Of a stretch of DNA of 64,000 bases, positions 27,527 through 36,846 are shown piece by piece. The stretch comes from Pedobacter duraquae (GTDB lineage Bacteria; Bacteroidota; Bacteroidia; Sphingobacteriales; Sphingobacteriaceae), in assembly GCF_004362245.1 (NCBI RefSeq), contig NZ_SNWM01000008.1, positions 1 to 64,000 on the forward strand, written 5' to 3'. The notes beneath the pieces were generated by a model. The model had not been told where the DNA came from and did not search any database. It saw only the letters and a program-made list of their open reading frames with translations. Positions within the stretch are counted from its first letter, which is position 1. Each line of letters begins with the position of its first letter. The translations under genes were made by a program, and so were the position numbers.

Positions 27527-28639
27527 TTATTCGAACTGATTTTTAATGAAATAACCTGCTTCTTTCAGCATTTTCTCTTTTTGGAAATGCTCAACGTCCG
27601 ATGCCATCATTTCTTTTACTAATCCAGCAAGATCGTATTTAGGTTTCCAATCTAATTTCTCATTGCATTTAGTTGGATCTCCGATCAATAAATCTACTTC
27701 GGTAGGGCGGAAGTACTTTTTATCAACAGCTACTACTTCTTTACCAATCTCAACCTGGAAATCTGGATTGCTGCAAGAAACAACAGTTGCACGCTCATCT
27801 GCACCTTCACCATTAAATGCAAGCGTAATACCGACTTCAAGGAAAGCCATTTTAATGAAATCACGTACGGTAGTAGTTACTCCTGTGGCGATTACAAAGT
27901 CTTCTGGTTTTTCTTGTTGTAGAATTAACCACATGGCTTCTACGTAATCCTTGGCATGGCCCCAGTCTCTACGGGCATCAAGGTTACCTAAATATAATTT
28001 ATCTTGTAAGCCTAAAGCTATTTTAGAAGTACCACGGGTGATTTTTCTAGTTACAAAGGTTTCTCCACGTAATGGACTTTCGTGATTAAACAGGATACCG
28101 TTACATGCAAACATGCCATAAGCTTCTCTGTAGTTTACTGTAATCCAATACGCATACATCTTAGCCACTGCATAAGGTGAACGTGGATAAAACGGAGTTG
28201 TTTCCGATTGTGGAACAGCTTGTACCAATCCGTATAATTCTGAAGTTGATGCCTGGTAGATTTTCGTTTTGCCAATTAGACCAAGGATACGAACTGCCTC
28301 AAGAATTCTTAAAGTTCCGATACCGTCTGCATTAGCAGTATATTCAGGAGTATCAAAACTTACCTGTACATGGCTCATCGCACCCAGGTTGTAAATTTCA
28401 TCAGGTTGAACTTGTTGTATAATTCTGATTAAATTGGTTGAATCACTTAAATCTCCATAATGCAACACAAATTTAACATTAGCCTCATGTGGATCCTGAT
28501 AAAGGTGATCAATACGATCTGTATTAAATAATGAACTACGGCGTTTGATACCGTGAACTTCATAGCCTTTTTTTAACAATAGGTCTGCCAAATAGGCGCC
28601 ATCCTGACCAGTAATCCCTGTGATTAATGCTTTTTTCAT
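27527..28639 (-). CDS. gmd: GDP-mannose 4,6-dehydratase, copy B
   Basis: 370 residues with the same motifs as copy A (GITGQDGAYL, STSELYG, YPRSPYAVAK). It is the first gene of the minus-strand group, so it is nearest the promoter region at 28640-28905. Having two full copies around manC in direct orientation is unusual; recombination between them would remove manC and one gmd. Nothing in either reading frame looks broken. Confidence 0.95.
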   Translation of the reverse strand: MKKALITGITGQDGAYLADLLLKKGYEVHGIKRRSSLFNTDRIDHLYQDPHEANVKFVLHYGDLSDSTNLIRIIQQVQPDEIYNLGAMSHVQVSFDTPEYTANADGIGTLRILEAVRILGLIGKTKIYQASTSELYGLVQAVPQSETTPFYPRSPYAVAKMYAYWITVNYREAYGMFACNGILFNHESPLRGETFVTRKITRGTSKIALGLQDKLYLGNLDARRDWGHAKDYVEAMWLILQQEKPEDFVIATGVTTTVRDFIKMAFLEVGITLAFNGEGADERATVVSCSNPDFQVEIGKEVVAVDKKYFRPTEVDLLIGDPTKCNEKLDWKPKYDLAGLVKEMMASDVEHFQKEKMLKEAGYFIKNQFE

Positions 28640-28718
28640 ATATTTTTTTGTTTAAGTAATATCCTCGGGTAAAAATACCTCAATTAAATGTCAGCTTTAG
28701 GGTTGTAACAGTCCGGTT

Positions 28719-28732
28719 TTATAATACTGGAG
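28719..28732 (+). repeat. 14-base intergenic motif, copy 2
   Basis: TTATAATACTGGAG, followed by TA as in copy 3. It lies in the divergent spacer between gmd copy B and ugd, 174 bases before ugd. Confidence 0.6.
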
Positions 28733-28851
28733 TACATTGACCCGCTTATAAAGGTAAATAAGCTCACCTTTGCAGTACAAATATATCATTTCTCGAAGAA
28801 TATTAACATTACATTAGTGTTAAATATACACCAAGTTCATTTTTATTCTTT

Positions 28852-28859
28852 TAACTTTG
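28852..28859 (+). promoter_or_regulatory. Candidate Bacteroidota -7 box for ugd
   Basis: TAACTTTG matches the TAnnTTTG consensus exactly and lies 46 bases before the ugd start. No convincing TTTG is at the -33 position, so this is a moderate candidate only. Confidence 0.4.
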
Positions 28860-28905
28860 ATAATCTTATAGATTCTGACTAATTTGACCCAAAAAAAACG
28901 CATTA

Positions 28906-30306
28906 ATGAAGAACATAACTAAAATCTGCTGCATCGGTGCAGGATACGTTGGTGGCCCTACGATGGCTGTAATTGCAAATAAATGTCCACACATACAGGT
29001 TACTGTAGTGGATTTGAATGAGGCAAGGATTGCTGCCTGGAATGATGTGGATACTGATAATATTCCTGTATACGAACCGGGTCTTAGCGAAGTTGTTGCT
29101 GAAGCCAGAGGTAGGAACTTGTTTTTCTCTACTGCAGTTGACGATGCAATAGCAGAGGCGGATATGATCTTTATTTCGGTAAATACGCCGACCAAAACAT
29201 ATGGTGCCGGTAAAGGGATGGGTGCTGATTTAAAATATATTGAATTATGTGCACGTCAAATTGCACGTGTTTCAATGACTGATAAGATTATTGTAGAAAA
29301 ATCTACCTTACCTGTTCGTACTGCAGAAGCAGTACGCGACATCTTGCATAATACAGGTAAAGGTGTTAAATTCCAGGTCCTTTCTAATCCAGAGTTTTTG
29401 GCGGAGGGTACTGCAGTGGCAGATTTATTCAATCCAGACAGAGTACTGATTGGTGGTGATTCTACAGAAGAAGGTCAAGAAGCTATTCAAGCTTTAGTTG
29501 ATATCTATAACAATTGGATTCCTAGAGAGCGAATTCTGACTACTAATGTTTGGTCTTCAGAGTTATCTAAACTGGTTGCGAATGCATTTTTAGCACAAAG
29601 AATTTCTTCTATCAACTCAATTTCTGAGCTGTGTGAGAAAACTGAAGCTGATGTGAATGAAGTAGCAAGAGCAATTGGTACTGATAGCCGCATCGGATCG
29701 AAATTCCTTAAAGCTTCGGTTGGTTTTGGTGGATCATGTTTCCAAAAAGATATCCTCAACCTGGTGTACATTTCAAGAAGCTTTGGCTTACAAGAAGTCG
29801 CTGACTACTGGGAACAAGTAATTATTATGAACGATCATCAGAAAAAGCGTTTTGCTTTGAATATGATCAAAAGTTTATACAATACCATATCAGGTAAAAA
29901 AATCGCTTTCCTCGGTTGGGCATTTAAAAAAGATACTAATGATACGCGGGAATCAGCGGCAATTTATGTTGCAGATGAATTATTGAATGAACAGGCACGC
30001 ATTAGAGTTTACGATCCTAAAGTGAATTCAGACCAAATTTTTGGCGATTTGAATTATCTGCAAACCCGTAAACCTGAGGAAAATGCATCGAATGTGAAGG
30101 TTTTTGAAGATCCCTATCGCGCTTGTGAAAATGCGCACGCCATCGCCATTTTAACTGAATGGGACGAATTCAAGGATTATGATTGGCAGCGCATTTATGA
30201 TAGCATGTTAAAGCCGGCAAAAGTTTTTGATGGAAGAAATCTTTTAGATGCCGATAAATTAAGGAAAATCGGATTTAAAGTGCAGTCTATAGGAACAACC
30301 TCATAA
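28906..30306 (+). CDS. ugd: UDP-glucose 6-dehydrogenase
   Basis: 466 residues. KICCIGAGYVGGPTMAVIA opens the NAD-binding fold; EKSTLPVRTAE, NPEFLAEGTAVADLFNPDR and FGGSCFQKDILNL (catalytic Cys278) follow. The wording of these motifs is that of the longer UGDH class also found in animals and plants, rather than the shorter Ugd common in enterobacteria. It oxidises UDP-glucose twice to UDP-glucuronate, so the polymer probably contains a uronic acid or a sugar derived from one. It heads a plus-strand unit with rmlD (1-base gap). Confidence 0.95.
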   Translation: MKNITKICCIGAGYVGGPTMAVIANKCPHIQVTVVDLNEARIAAWNDVDTDNIPVYEPGLSEVVAEARGRNLFFSTAVDDAIAEADMIFISVNTPTKTYGAGKGMGADLKYIELCARQIARVSMTDKIIVEKSTLPVRTAEAVRDILHNTGKGVKFQVLSNPEFLAEGTAVADLFNPDRVLIGGDSTEEGQEAIQALVDIYNNWIPRERILTTNVWSSELSKLVANAFLAQRISSINSISELCEKTEADVNEVARAIGTDSRIGSKFLKASVGFGGSCFQKDILNLVYISRSFGLQEVADYWEQVIIMNDHQKKRFALNMIKSLYNTISGKKIAFLGWAFKKDTNDTRESAAIYVADELLNEQARIRVYDPKVNSDQIFGDLNYLQTRKPEENASNVKVFEDPYRACENAHAIAILTEWDEFKDYDWQRIYDSMLKPAKVFDGRNLLDADKLRKIGFKVQSIGTTS

Positions 30307-30307
30307 T

Positions 30308-31159
30308 ATGAAAATATTAGTATTAGGTGCATCTGGTCAATTAGGTTCTTGCTTGAAAAAAGCAGGTAGCATTAGAAATTTTGACGGCTTAATTTTTCCA
30401 GAAGAAGCGGTAAGCAATATCCTGAATACTGAGGCTCTGGAACTCTTATTTGATTTGGAGAAACCGAACTTTGTGATTAATTGTGCCGCATATACCGCGG
30501 TAGATAAAGCAGAGGATGACGTAGATCTTTGCAGAAAAGTGAATAAAGATGGGCCGGGGATAATCGCGGGTTTATGCCAGGAAAATGGAGCTACGCTGAT
30601 TCATGTATCTACTGATTTCGTTTTTGAAGGTAATACCGTTGATCTAGCCAAAGAAACCGATGTTGCGAATCCAATTAACATCTATGGTTTAACAAAGCTG
30701 GAGGGTGAGCAAGTTGTTGCCCAACAGTTAGCTGCACATTTTATCATCAGGACAAGTTGGCTATATTCCGAATTTGGGAATAACTTTGTTAAAACCATGC
30801 TGAAGCTTGGTGCTGATAGAGATGAACTAAGTGTTATTGCTGATCAGATTGGTACGCCAACTTATGCAGTTGATTTGGCAAACGCCATTCTTGATATCAT
30901 TGAGTCTGGTAAGACTGAATACGGCATTTATCATTACAGCAATGAAGGAGTAACTTCCTGGTATGACTTTGCTAAGGGGATATTTGATATCAGTAAAACT
31001 GAAGTGAACGTTTTGCCAATACCAACTTCAGCTTATCCAACAAGAGCCGTAAGACCTAAGTTCTCAGTGATGGACAAAACTAAATATAAGACCACGTTTT
31101 CTATAACTATCCCGTATTGGCGGGATAGTTTAGAAAAATGTATCAGTCAGCTAGAATAA
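30308..31159 (+). CDS. rmlD: dTDP-4-dehydrorhamnose reductase
   Basis: 283 residues, SDR fold. ILVLGASGQLGSCL is the cofactor loop; FVINCAAYTAVDKAEDD, HVSTDFVFEG, and the YGLTKLEGE active-site Tyr-Lys are in place, as is IRTSWLYSEFGNNFVKTML. It makes dTDP-L-rhamnose. The other dTDP-rhamnose genes (rmlA, rmlB, rmlC) are not in this window, so either they are elsewhere or the enzyme serves a related reduction. It ends in a strong terminator hairpin. Confidence 0.9.
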   Translation: MKILVLGASGQLGSCLKKAGSIRNFDGLIFPEEAVSNILNTEALELLFDLEKPNFVINCAAYTAVDKAEDDVDLCRKVNKDGPGIIAGLCQENGATLIHVSTDFVFEGNTVDLAKETDVANPINIYGLTKLEGEQVVAQQLAAHFIIRTSWLYSEFGNNFVKTMLKLGADRDELSVIADQIGTPTYAVDLANAILDIIESGKTEYGIYHYSNEGVTSWYDFAKGIFDISKTEVNVLPIPTSAYPTRAVRPKFSVMDKTKYKTTFSITIPYWRDSLEKCISQLE

Positions 31160-31178
31160 GCTTACTGATACATTTTTT
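31138..31178 (+). terminator. Rho-independent terminator after rmlD
   Basis: ATGTATCAGT (31138-31147) pairs perfectly with ACTGATACAT (31164-31173); an inner AGCT/AGCT pair extends the stem. Six T follow (31173-31178). The first arm lies inside the last codons of rmlD. Confidence 0.85.
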
Positions 31179-31270
31179 AAATAATTGCAATAGATATTAA
31201 AATAATAACCACTATGAGCATTACTTAAGCATACTACCGAGTATTGATTAATTATCCTAATTAAGATACC

Positions 31271-32662
31271 ATGCAGACCCGTTACTTATACCTTCTCAAA
31301 TATATTCTACCAATTACCGATATCATCATGCTCAACATGATCTATATCGTTTCTTATTACCTTACAGAATACCTCGGTAAATCTGTCTCCTACGAATTAT
31401 GGCAACATTACATTGTCGTTTGTAACCTAATCTGGATGTTTAATTCTGCTATTTTTGGCTTATATACTGAGTACGGTGCCCGCAGGCTTGAGCGGATTTA
31501 CAGAGGGACTTACAAAAGCATTTTACTCCACGCCGTCCTGTTTGCTGTATACTTAATGTTAGCTAAAGATGTGGATTTTTCAAGGACATTTCTTCTGGTG
31601 TTTTACGGGCTACTAGTTATTGGTTTTCTTATAAATCGTTTCGTTGGCACGGCATTTCAATTTATCTTAGTCAATAAATTTCATGTAACGAAGAAGGTTG
31701 CCTTAATCGGTAATAGCGCGATGGGCAGCAGACTGGCACTTTATCTTACTAAACAGCGGAATATTGACTTTTATGGGTATTTAGATGAGCAAGCCAGTAT
31801 TTATGATACTGAGTCAGGTAATTTGTCAGACATTACTATAGCTCAATTAGACCTTGCGGCTCAGAATGGTGTAAAGGACCTATATGTTTCAGTCGCTCCT
31901 GAACGAATGCCTGAGGTGAAGTCGCTTTTACAGGTGGCTGATGCGAAATTAATCCGACTCAAGTTTATCCCCGATTTAGAGGCTAAACTTGCCGCACCAT
32001 ACACCATTAGTTATATGGGAGGTGAATTCCCAATAATTACGCTTCGTCATGAGCCTCTGGAGAATATGGGGAATCGGTTTAAGAAAAGGGCTTTCGATTT
32101 TCTATTTAGCGGGTTTGTAATCGTGTTTATTTTAAGTTGGCTTTATCCATTAATTGCATTGCTAATTAAACTAGAGAATAAAGGACCAGTGTTGTTTAGG
32201 CAATTACGTAGCGGTAGAAATGATGAGCCGTTTTGGTGCCTCAAATTTAGAAGTATGAAAGTGAACGCCGACAGTGATAAGAAACAAGCAACCAAGGACG
32301 ATGATCGGATAACTAAAATAGGTCGTTTCTTACGAAAAACCAGTTTAGACGAAATGCCACAATTTTTTAATGTATTTTATGGTAGCATGAGTGTGGTAGG
32401 GCCCAGACCCCATATGTTAAGCCATACAGAGGAGTACAAAGCAATAGTAAATAAGTTTATGGTTAGACATTTTGTAAAACCCGGTATTACTGGTTGGGCA
32501 CAGGTAAATGGTTTTAGAGGTGAGACAAAACGTACCGCTGCAATGGAAAATAGAGTTGAGCATGACATTTGGTATATGGAAAATTGGAGTTCTATGCTGG
32601 ACGTAAAAATTATATTTTTGACAGTAATAAATGCATTAAGAGGTGAGGATAATGCCTTTTAA
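31271..32662 (+). CDS. Undecaprenyl-phosphate sugar-1-phosphate transferase (WcaJ-like), paralog 1
   Basis: 463 residues. Four to five N-terminal membrane helices, a central Rossmann-like CoA-binding-type domain (KKVALIGNSAMGSRLALYL), then a membrane hairpin and the catalytic bacterial sugar transferase domain: KRAFDFLFSGFVIV, KLENKGPVLFRQLRSG, CLKFRSMKVNAD, RKTSLDEMPQFFNVF, SVVGPRPHML, KPGITGWAQVNGFRGET. It starts glycan assembly by putting a sugar-1-phosphate (glucose or similar) on undecaprenyl phosphate. A paralog follows directly. Confidence 0.93.
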   Translation: MQTRYLYLLKYILPITDIIMLNMIYIVSYYLTEYLGKSVSYELWQHYIVVCNLIWMFNSAIFGLYTEYGARRLERIYRGTYKSILLHAVLFAVYLMLAKDVDFSRTFLLVFYGLLVIGFLINRFVGTAFQFILVNKFHVTKKVALIGNSAMGSRLALYLTKQRNIDFYGYLDEQASIYDTESGNLSDITIAQLDLAAQNGVKDLYVSVAPERMPEVKSLLQVADAKLIRLKFIPDLEAKLAAPYTISYMGGEFPIITLRHEPLENMGNRFKKRAFDFLFSGFVIVFILSWLYPLIALLIKLENKGPVLFRQLRSGRNDEPFWCLKFRSMKVNADSDKKQATKDDDRITKIGRFLRKTSLDEMPQFFNVFYGSMSVVGPRPHMLSHTEEYKAIVNKFMVRHFVKPGITGWAQVNGFRGETKRTAAMENRVEHDIWYMENWSSMLDVKIIFLTVINALRGEDNAF

Positions 32663-32669
32663 TCCAATA

Positions 32670-32683
32670 TTATAATACTGGAG
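32670..32683 (+). repeat. 14-base intergenic motif, copy 3
   Basis: TTATAATACTGGAG, followed by TA. It lies 8 bases after the stop of the first WcaJ-like gene and 101 bases before the second. Confidence 0.6.
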
Positions 32684-32784
32684 TAAATATTTCGTTACTT
32701 GTGGCTATATTAGCAGAACTTTGTCGCCTTGTTATCAATACTTAATAGAAGTAAAGACGACAGAGGGATCGCAAATAAATAACA

Positions 32785-34179
32785 ATGACTCAGAAATACG
32801 CTGCCTGGTATAGAATATCAGGTATTTTATTGGATTTATTTCTGCTGAACCTTTCCGGTTTTATTGCTTATATATACATTTACCACTCAATACATTATGT
32901 TGGCTCTGCACATTTAAATATGTTGCATATTCTGGTAATCAATTTTGTCTGGTTCAACGTTACTCAATTAACACGTTTGTATCAAAACATGTTTATCAAG
33001 GATGCAATTCCTACTGTAAAAGAAGCACTCGGATCGTTATTACTTTTTGCTGGCTTTATTGTTTTTTTACTGTTAGTGCTTGATGAGTTAAATTTATCGC
33101 ATAAATTGATATACTTAACCATGGCGATTTTTACGCCTATTTTCTTTGCATTCAAAATTGGATTTTTATTATTGAGAAGATCCCACAGGGCAAAAATGGT
33201 TAACTACACTCGGGTAGTAATTGTTGGAGCGGGTCCAGTTGGCAAAGAGCTTTACACCTTAATGCATAGTAAATTACACTCTGGATATCGTGTGGTTGGA
33301 TTTTTTGATGATAAAGCTTCAGGAGAAATTGGCGATGCGTCAATTCTAGGGCGTGTAGATGAAGTTATGGCCTTTGTTAAGCGTTATAAAATTAAAGACA
33401 TTTATTGCGCCCTGCCAGATCGGGCGATTGATAAAATTAATAAGTTAATGCGTGAAGCTGATCAGGCACTCATTCGGTTTAAGTTAGTGCCTGATGTTAA
33501 AGATTATTTTAAAAAGAACGTAAATGTACAGATGATGGGACATCTGCCTGTAATCAGTTCCAGGACTGAGCCATTGGAAATTCCTGGTAATCAGTTGTTA
33601 AAACGTGCTTTTGATGTGGTGTTCTCCTTATTCGTTATTATCTGTGTGATGAGTTGGTTGTTACCCATCATTGCAATATTAATCAAATTAGAAAGCAAAG
33701 GTCCTGTGTTTTTTATGCAAATACGTTCTGGAAAGGATAATAAGCCTTTTTATTGTTTTAAGTTCAGAAGCATGCGAACTAATAGTGATTCTGACAAATT
33801 ACAGGCAACCAAAAACGATAGCAGGATTACCAAATTAGGTGCATTTATGCGGAAGACAAGCATAGATGAGCTGCCACAGTTTTTTAATGTATTACGGGGA
33901 GAAATGTCCGTGGTGGGCCCAAGGCCTCACATGTTACAGCATACTTCTCAGTATTCGGCAATTATAGATCAGTTTATGGTGCGGCACTTAGTTTTGCCCG
34001 GTATTACCGGTTGGGCGCAAGTAAGTGGTCATCGTGGAGAAACCAATGCTGAAGGAAGCATGGAGGCTAGAGTAAAAGCTGATATTTGGTACCTGGAAAA
34101 TTGGTCACTTTTCTTGGATTTAAAGATTGCTTTTCTGACCGTCTGGCAGGTAATTGCGGGACATGAGAACGCATATTAA
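32785..34179 (+). CDS. Undecaprenyl-phosphate sugar-1-phosphate transferase (WcaJ-like), paralog 2
   Basis: 464 residues with the same architecture as the previous gene: N-terminal helices, nucleotide-binding-like middle (RVVIVGAGPVGKELYTLM), and catalytic domain (KRAFDVVFSLFVII, KFRSMRTNSDSDK, RKTSIDELPQFFNVL, SVVGPRPHMLQHT, LPGITGWAQVSGHRGET). All catalytic-type residues are kept, so both copies look active. Two initiating enzymes in one locus suggest two glycans or two alternative first sugars. The 122-base gap carries the 14-base motif. Confidence 0.93.
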   Translation: MTQKYAAWYRISGILLDLFLLNLSGFIAYIYIYHSIHYVGSAHLNMLHILVINFVWFNVTQLTRLYQNMFIKDAIPTVKEALGSLLLFAGFIVFLLLVLDELNLSHKLIYLTMAIFTPIFFAFKIGFLLLRRSHRAKMVNYTRVVIVGAGPVGKELYTLMHSKLHSGYRVVGFFDDKASGEIGDASILGRVDEVMAFVKRYKIKDIYCALPDRAIDKINKLMREADQALIRFKLVPDVKDYFKKNVNVQMMGHLPVISSRTEPLEIPGNQLLKRAFDVVFSLFVIICVMSWLLPIIAILIKLESKGPVFFMQIRSGKDNKPFYCFKFRSMRTNSDSDKLQATKNDSRITKLGAFMRKTSIDELPQFFNVLRGEMSVVGPRPHMLQHTSQYSAIIDQFMVRHLVLPGITGWAQVSGHRGETNAEGSMEARVKADIWYLENWSLFLDLKIAFLTVWQVIAGHENAY

Positions 34180-34310
34180 AAAAAAATCAATAAAAAATGG
34201 GTAAAAGACAGAAAATGATTAACTTAGCCCCGGGATATTAATGCGAATAGCAGCGATTGCTGTATTTATAAAAAAATAAACACTCTATTATTACATTCAA
34301 CCCTTCGAAC

Positions 34311-35015
34311 ATGAAAAAAAGCTACAAATTTTTAGCCTTGAGTTTCCTAATCCTAATCTGTGCGCAGGTTAATGCTCAAGTGAAATCAGACTCCGTAAAA
34401 ACACAAACTGGAACTAAGATTTATTTGTCTGCAACGGCAGCTACACAAGGATTCGGTTTAGATATTAAAGTTGCGCCAAGAGCTGACTTTGCCATTCGTG
34501 GTGGAGCAAGTATTCTGCCTATAGGTGGAACGCATGTTTACAGTGTCCGTTCTGAACCTACAGATGTTGCCTTAGATGGTAAATTAAACAATGCGCATAT
34601 TATGTTGGATTGGCATCCATGGATCAACGGTTATGAGTGGTCTAAAAAAGTAGTTGTTACTGCTGGTGCTGGTTACTTCTGGGAAAATGGTGGTACAGCT
34701 ACTGTGAGCTACCGTGGAACTTATAAATATGGCGATATCCTGATCCCTAGTTCTGACCTTGGTGTATTGATCGGTGATGTTAGATGGAACAAAGTGGCTC
34801 CTTACCTTGGTTTCGGTTTTGAGCAACCCTTCCCTAAACACAAATTCAACATTGGTTTTGCTGTAGGTACTTACTATATGGGTAAACCAGAAGCAACTTT
34901 AACGGGAACAAAATTCCTTGCTGCTAATACAAGCAACTCAGCGCAGTTTCAAGAAAACATGTCTTACTACCGCTTCTTACCGGTTGTTCAAATTAACTTA
35001 AATTTCCAATTATAA
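34311..35015 (+). CDS. Secreted beta-barrel-type outer membrane protein, unknown function
   Basis: 234 residues. A signal peptide (FLALSFLILICAQVNAQ) precedes a chain of amphipathic strands with Gly and aromatic turns and a terminal aromatic strand (FLPVVQINLNFQL), as in small outer membrane barrels. Codons are strongly of the preferred type (GCT, ACT, GGT), suggesting high expression. It forms a pair with the lipoprotein gene 33 bases downstream. I do not recognise a named family. Confidence 0.7.
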   Translation: MKKSYKFLALSFLILICAQVNAQVKSDSVKTQTGTKIYLSATAATQGFGLDIKVAPRADFAIRGGASILPIGGTHVYSVRSEPTDVALDGKLNNAHIMLDWHPWINGYEWSKKVVVTAGAGYFWENGGTATVSYRGTYKYGDILIPSSDLGVLIGDVRWNKVAPYLGFGFEQPFPKHKFNIGFAVGTYYMGKPEATLTGTKFLAANTSNSAQFQENMSYYRFLPVVQINLNFQL

Positions 35016-35048
35016 TCCGCTCCGCGTCCTTAAAAAACAACCCTTCAT

Positions 35049-36674
35049 ATGAAAAAATTAATCTACAAATTAACCGCCCTGACAGTCCTCATTGGATTTG
35101 TGTTTAGTGGCTGCAGGAACCCTGCTTACGACATTAATGTCCTTTTTGATGCTGCTGTAATTCAGTACAAAGCTACCTTGATTTTATCAGATGCTGCCGG
35201 TGGTACTTTACCAACTACGGGTATTACCGCTACCATCACTGGAGCTGATGCTGCGAGTATCTATGATTTTTCAGGTACTAAAGCTGTTCCAGTAACGAAT
35301 GGTATAATTACTTTAGGTGTAACTCCTAAAGATATCCCTACATCAGCTAAAACGTTAAGTTTTAACGTTGTGATTGCTGCTCCAGGTTATGACACCAGGA
35401 CTATTCCAGTTTCAATCGCTTTAAATCAATTTGGTCAGATCATCGACATTCCGTTGTTGAAAACGGTAGTTCCTACACCTGCTTCTTCAGTTGTGTCTAC
35501 TACTATCCCAGTTAATGCTGCTGGTGCAACAACTGCTCCCGTAACTTTCGCTACACCTTCAACTGGTAACGTACCACAACAAACGGCAATTACTGTTCCT
35601 GCAGGTGTATCTTTCAAAGATGCTGCTGGTACAACATTGATTGGTACAGTTACTGCTCAAGCAGTTAACTTTGATGCTTCAGATCCTGTTGCTCTTGCTT
35701 TATTCCCTGGTGGAGATTTAAGTGCCCCAAATGTTAAATTGGCTGATGGTACCACAGGATCAGCATTCTTCTATCCTGCTGGTTTTACTGATATCAATAT
35801 GTATGTTGGTGGTGTAGCTGTGAGAAACTTCACTACGCCTATTACAATCGGAATGCAATTGGACGAAACTTTCAGACCACAAGCTACTGGTCAGCCGTTA
35901 GCTGTTGGAAACCAGATTGGTATCTACTCTTACAGAGATAATGCTTTCCAATTCGAAACTAATGCTACTGTAATTAGAGATGCTGCTGGTAAATTGGCTG
36001 TTAGTTTCCAAACAAACCACTTAACAGTATTTATTGCTGGTGATGTGGTTAAAACTGCAAACTGTAAACCTACGTCAGTTACTTTTAGTGCTGCATGGAT
36101 GCAAACTGCTACTACGCCATTAACAGTTCAAATTTTGGATCCAAGAGATAACAGTATCTTAGATGAGCGTACTGTGTTGGTTAAAGATGGTGGTGTTGAT
36201 ATCTGGTCGGGTTTACCTCCAACTGCTTATAAATACAGGATAATCTGGCCAGCAACTGGTGCGACTTTATCAGAAGGTTCTGTGACCAATGGCTGCGACG
36301 GTACTGCTTATACGATTACTGTTGCTGCTCCAGGTACAGCTCCTGTTGTAAGTGTGAGTTTAATGTTGGGTGTAATTTGCCCAGGAAAAGGAATCATTTC
36401 AGTTCCTGACTTTGACTTGTTTTACAAGCCAGCTGGTTCTACTGCAGCTTATACTTTGCTAGGAACGGTTAAAAATGGTCAATTGAGATCGATCTTATTA
36501 CAAGTTGGATCTGCTTATGATTTCAGAGCAAACTGGGGTACTCAAACTAAAACAGTTCTTAACAAAACTATCACATCTGCCGATTTATCGACTACTGTTG
36601 GTGACGGTGTGTATTTAGGTGATAAAAAACCAACTGCAAACAAAGCGTTACTAATCGAAGCTTGTAAAAACTAA
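35049..36674 (+). CDS. Large Ala/Thr/Val-rich lipoprotein, unknown function
   Basis: 541 residues. Type II signal peptide with lipobox Cys near residue 22 (GFVFSGCRNP). The body is rich in Ala, Thr, Val and Gly, with repeated beta-sandwich-like stretches (TGITATITGADAAS; TAVPVTNG-type turns) and a few Cys in the second half (AGDVVKTANCKPT; VTNGCDGTAY; LGVICPGKG). Codon use is as strongly biased as in the preceding gene. Together they look like an abundant surface protein pair at the edge of the polysaccharide locus. Possibly a fibre or matrix protein; this is inference. Confidence 0.65.
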   Translation: MKKLIYKLTALTVLIGFVFSGCRNPAYDINVLFDAAVIQYKATLILSDAAGGTLPTTGITATITGADAASIYDFSGTKAVPVTNGIITLGVTPKDIPTSAKTLSFNVVIAAPGYDTRTIPVSIALNQFGQIIDIPLLKTVVPTPASSVVSTTIPVNAAGATTAPVTFATPSTGNVPQQTAITVPAGVSFKDAAGTTLIGTVTAQAVNFDASDPVALALFPGGDLSAPNVKLADGTTGSAFFYPAGFTDINMYVGGVAVRNFTTPITIGMQLDETFRPQATGQPLAVGNQIGIYSYRDNAFQFETNATVIRDAAGKLAVSFQTNHLTVFIAGDVVKTANCKPTSVTFSAAWMQTATTPLTVQILDPRDNSILDERTVLVKDGGVDIWSGLPPTAYKYRIIWPATGATLSEGSVTNGCDGTAYTITVAAPGTAPVVSVSLMLGVICPGKGIISVPDFDLFYKPAGSTAAYTLLGTVKNGQLRSILLQVGSAYDFRANWGTQTKTVLNKTITSADLSTTVGDGVYLGDKKPTANKALLIEACKN

Positions 36675-36695
36675 AACAAGCTAGAATTTTATATA

Positions 36696-36725
36696 AGCCC
36701 TGGCCATTCAGCCAGGGCTTTTTTT
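36696..36725 (+). terminator. Strong Rho-independent terminator
   Basis: AGCCCTGGC (36696-36704) pairs perfectly with GCCAGGGCT (36711-36719) around the loop CATTCA; seven T (36719-36725) follow. It closes the unit made by the barrel and lipoprotein genes. Confidence 0.92.
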
Positions 36726-36846
36726 GTGCATAATATTCCCATCTATTCATTTTACAACTTTTAGTTGTTAATAGTTGTTAAAATATTTTTTTGATGCATA
36801 GTCCCTTGTAATAGAAATGTTATCTTAGTACGACTTTATTAACCTC

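Noticed and set aside
25286..28639. Insertion-sequence or transposon-mediated duplication of gmd
   Set aside because: No transposase, target duplication or terminal inverted repeats seen; the silent divergence argues against a recent event.
4018..28732. Invertible-promoter system using the inverse motif copies
   Set aside because: The copies are 24.7 kb apart, only 14 bases long, and no recombinase gene is present.
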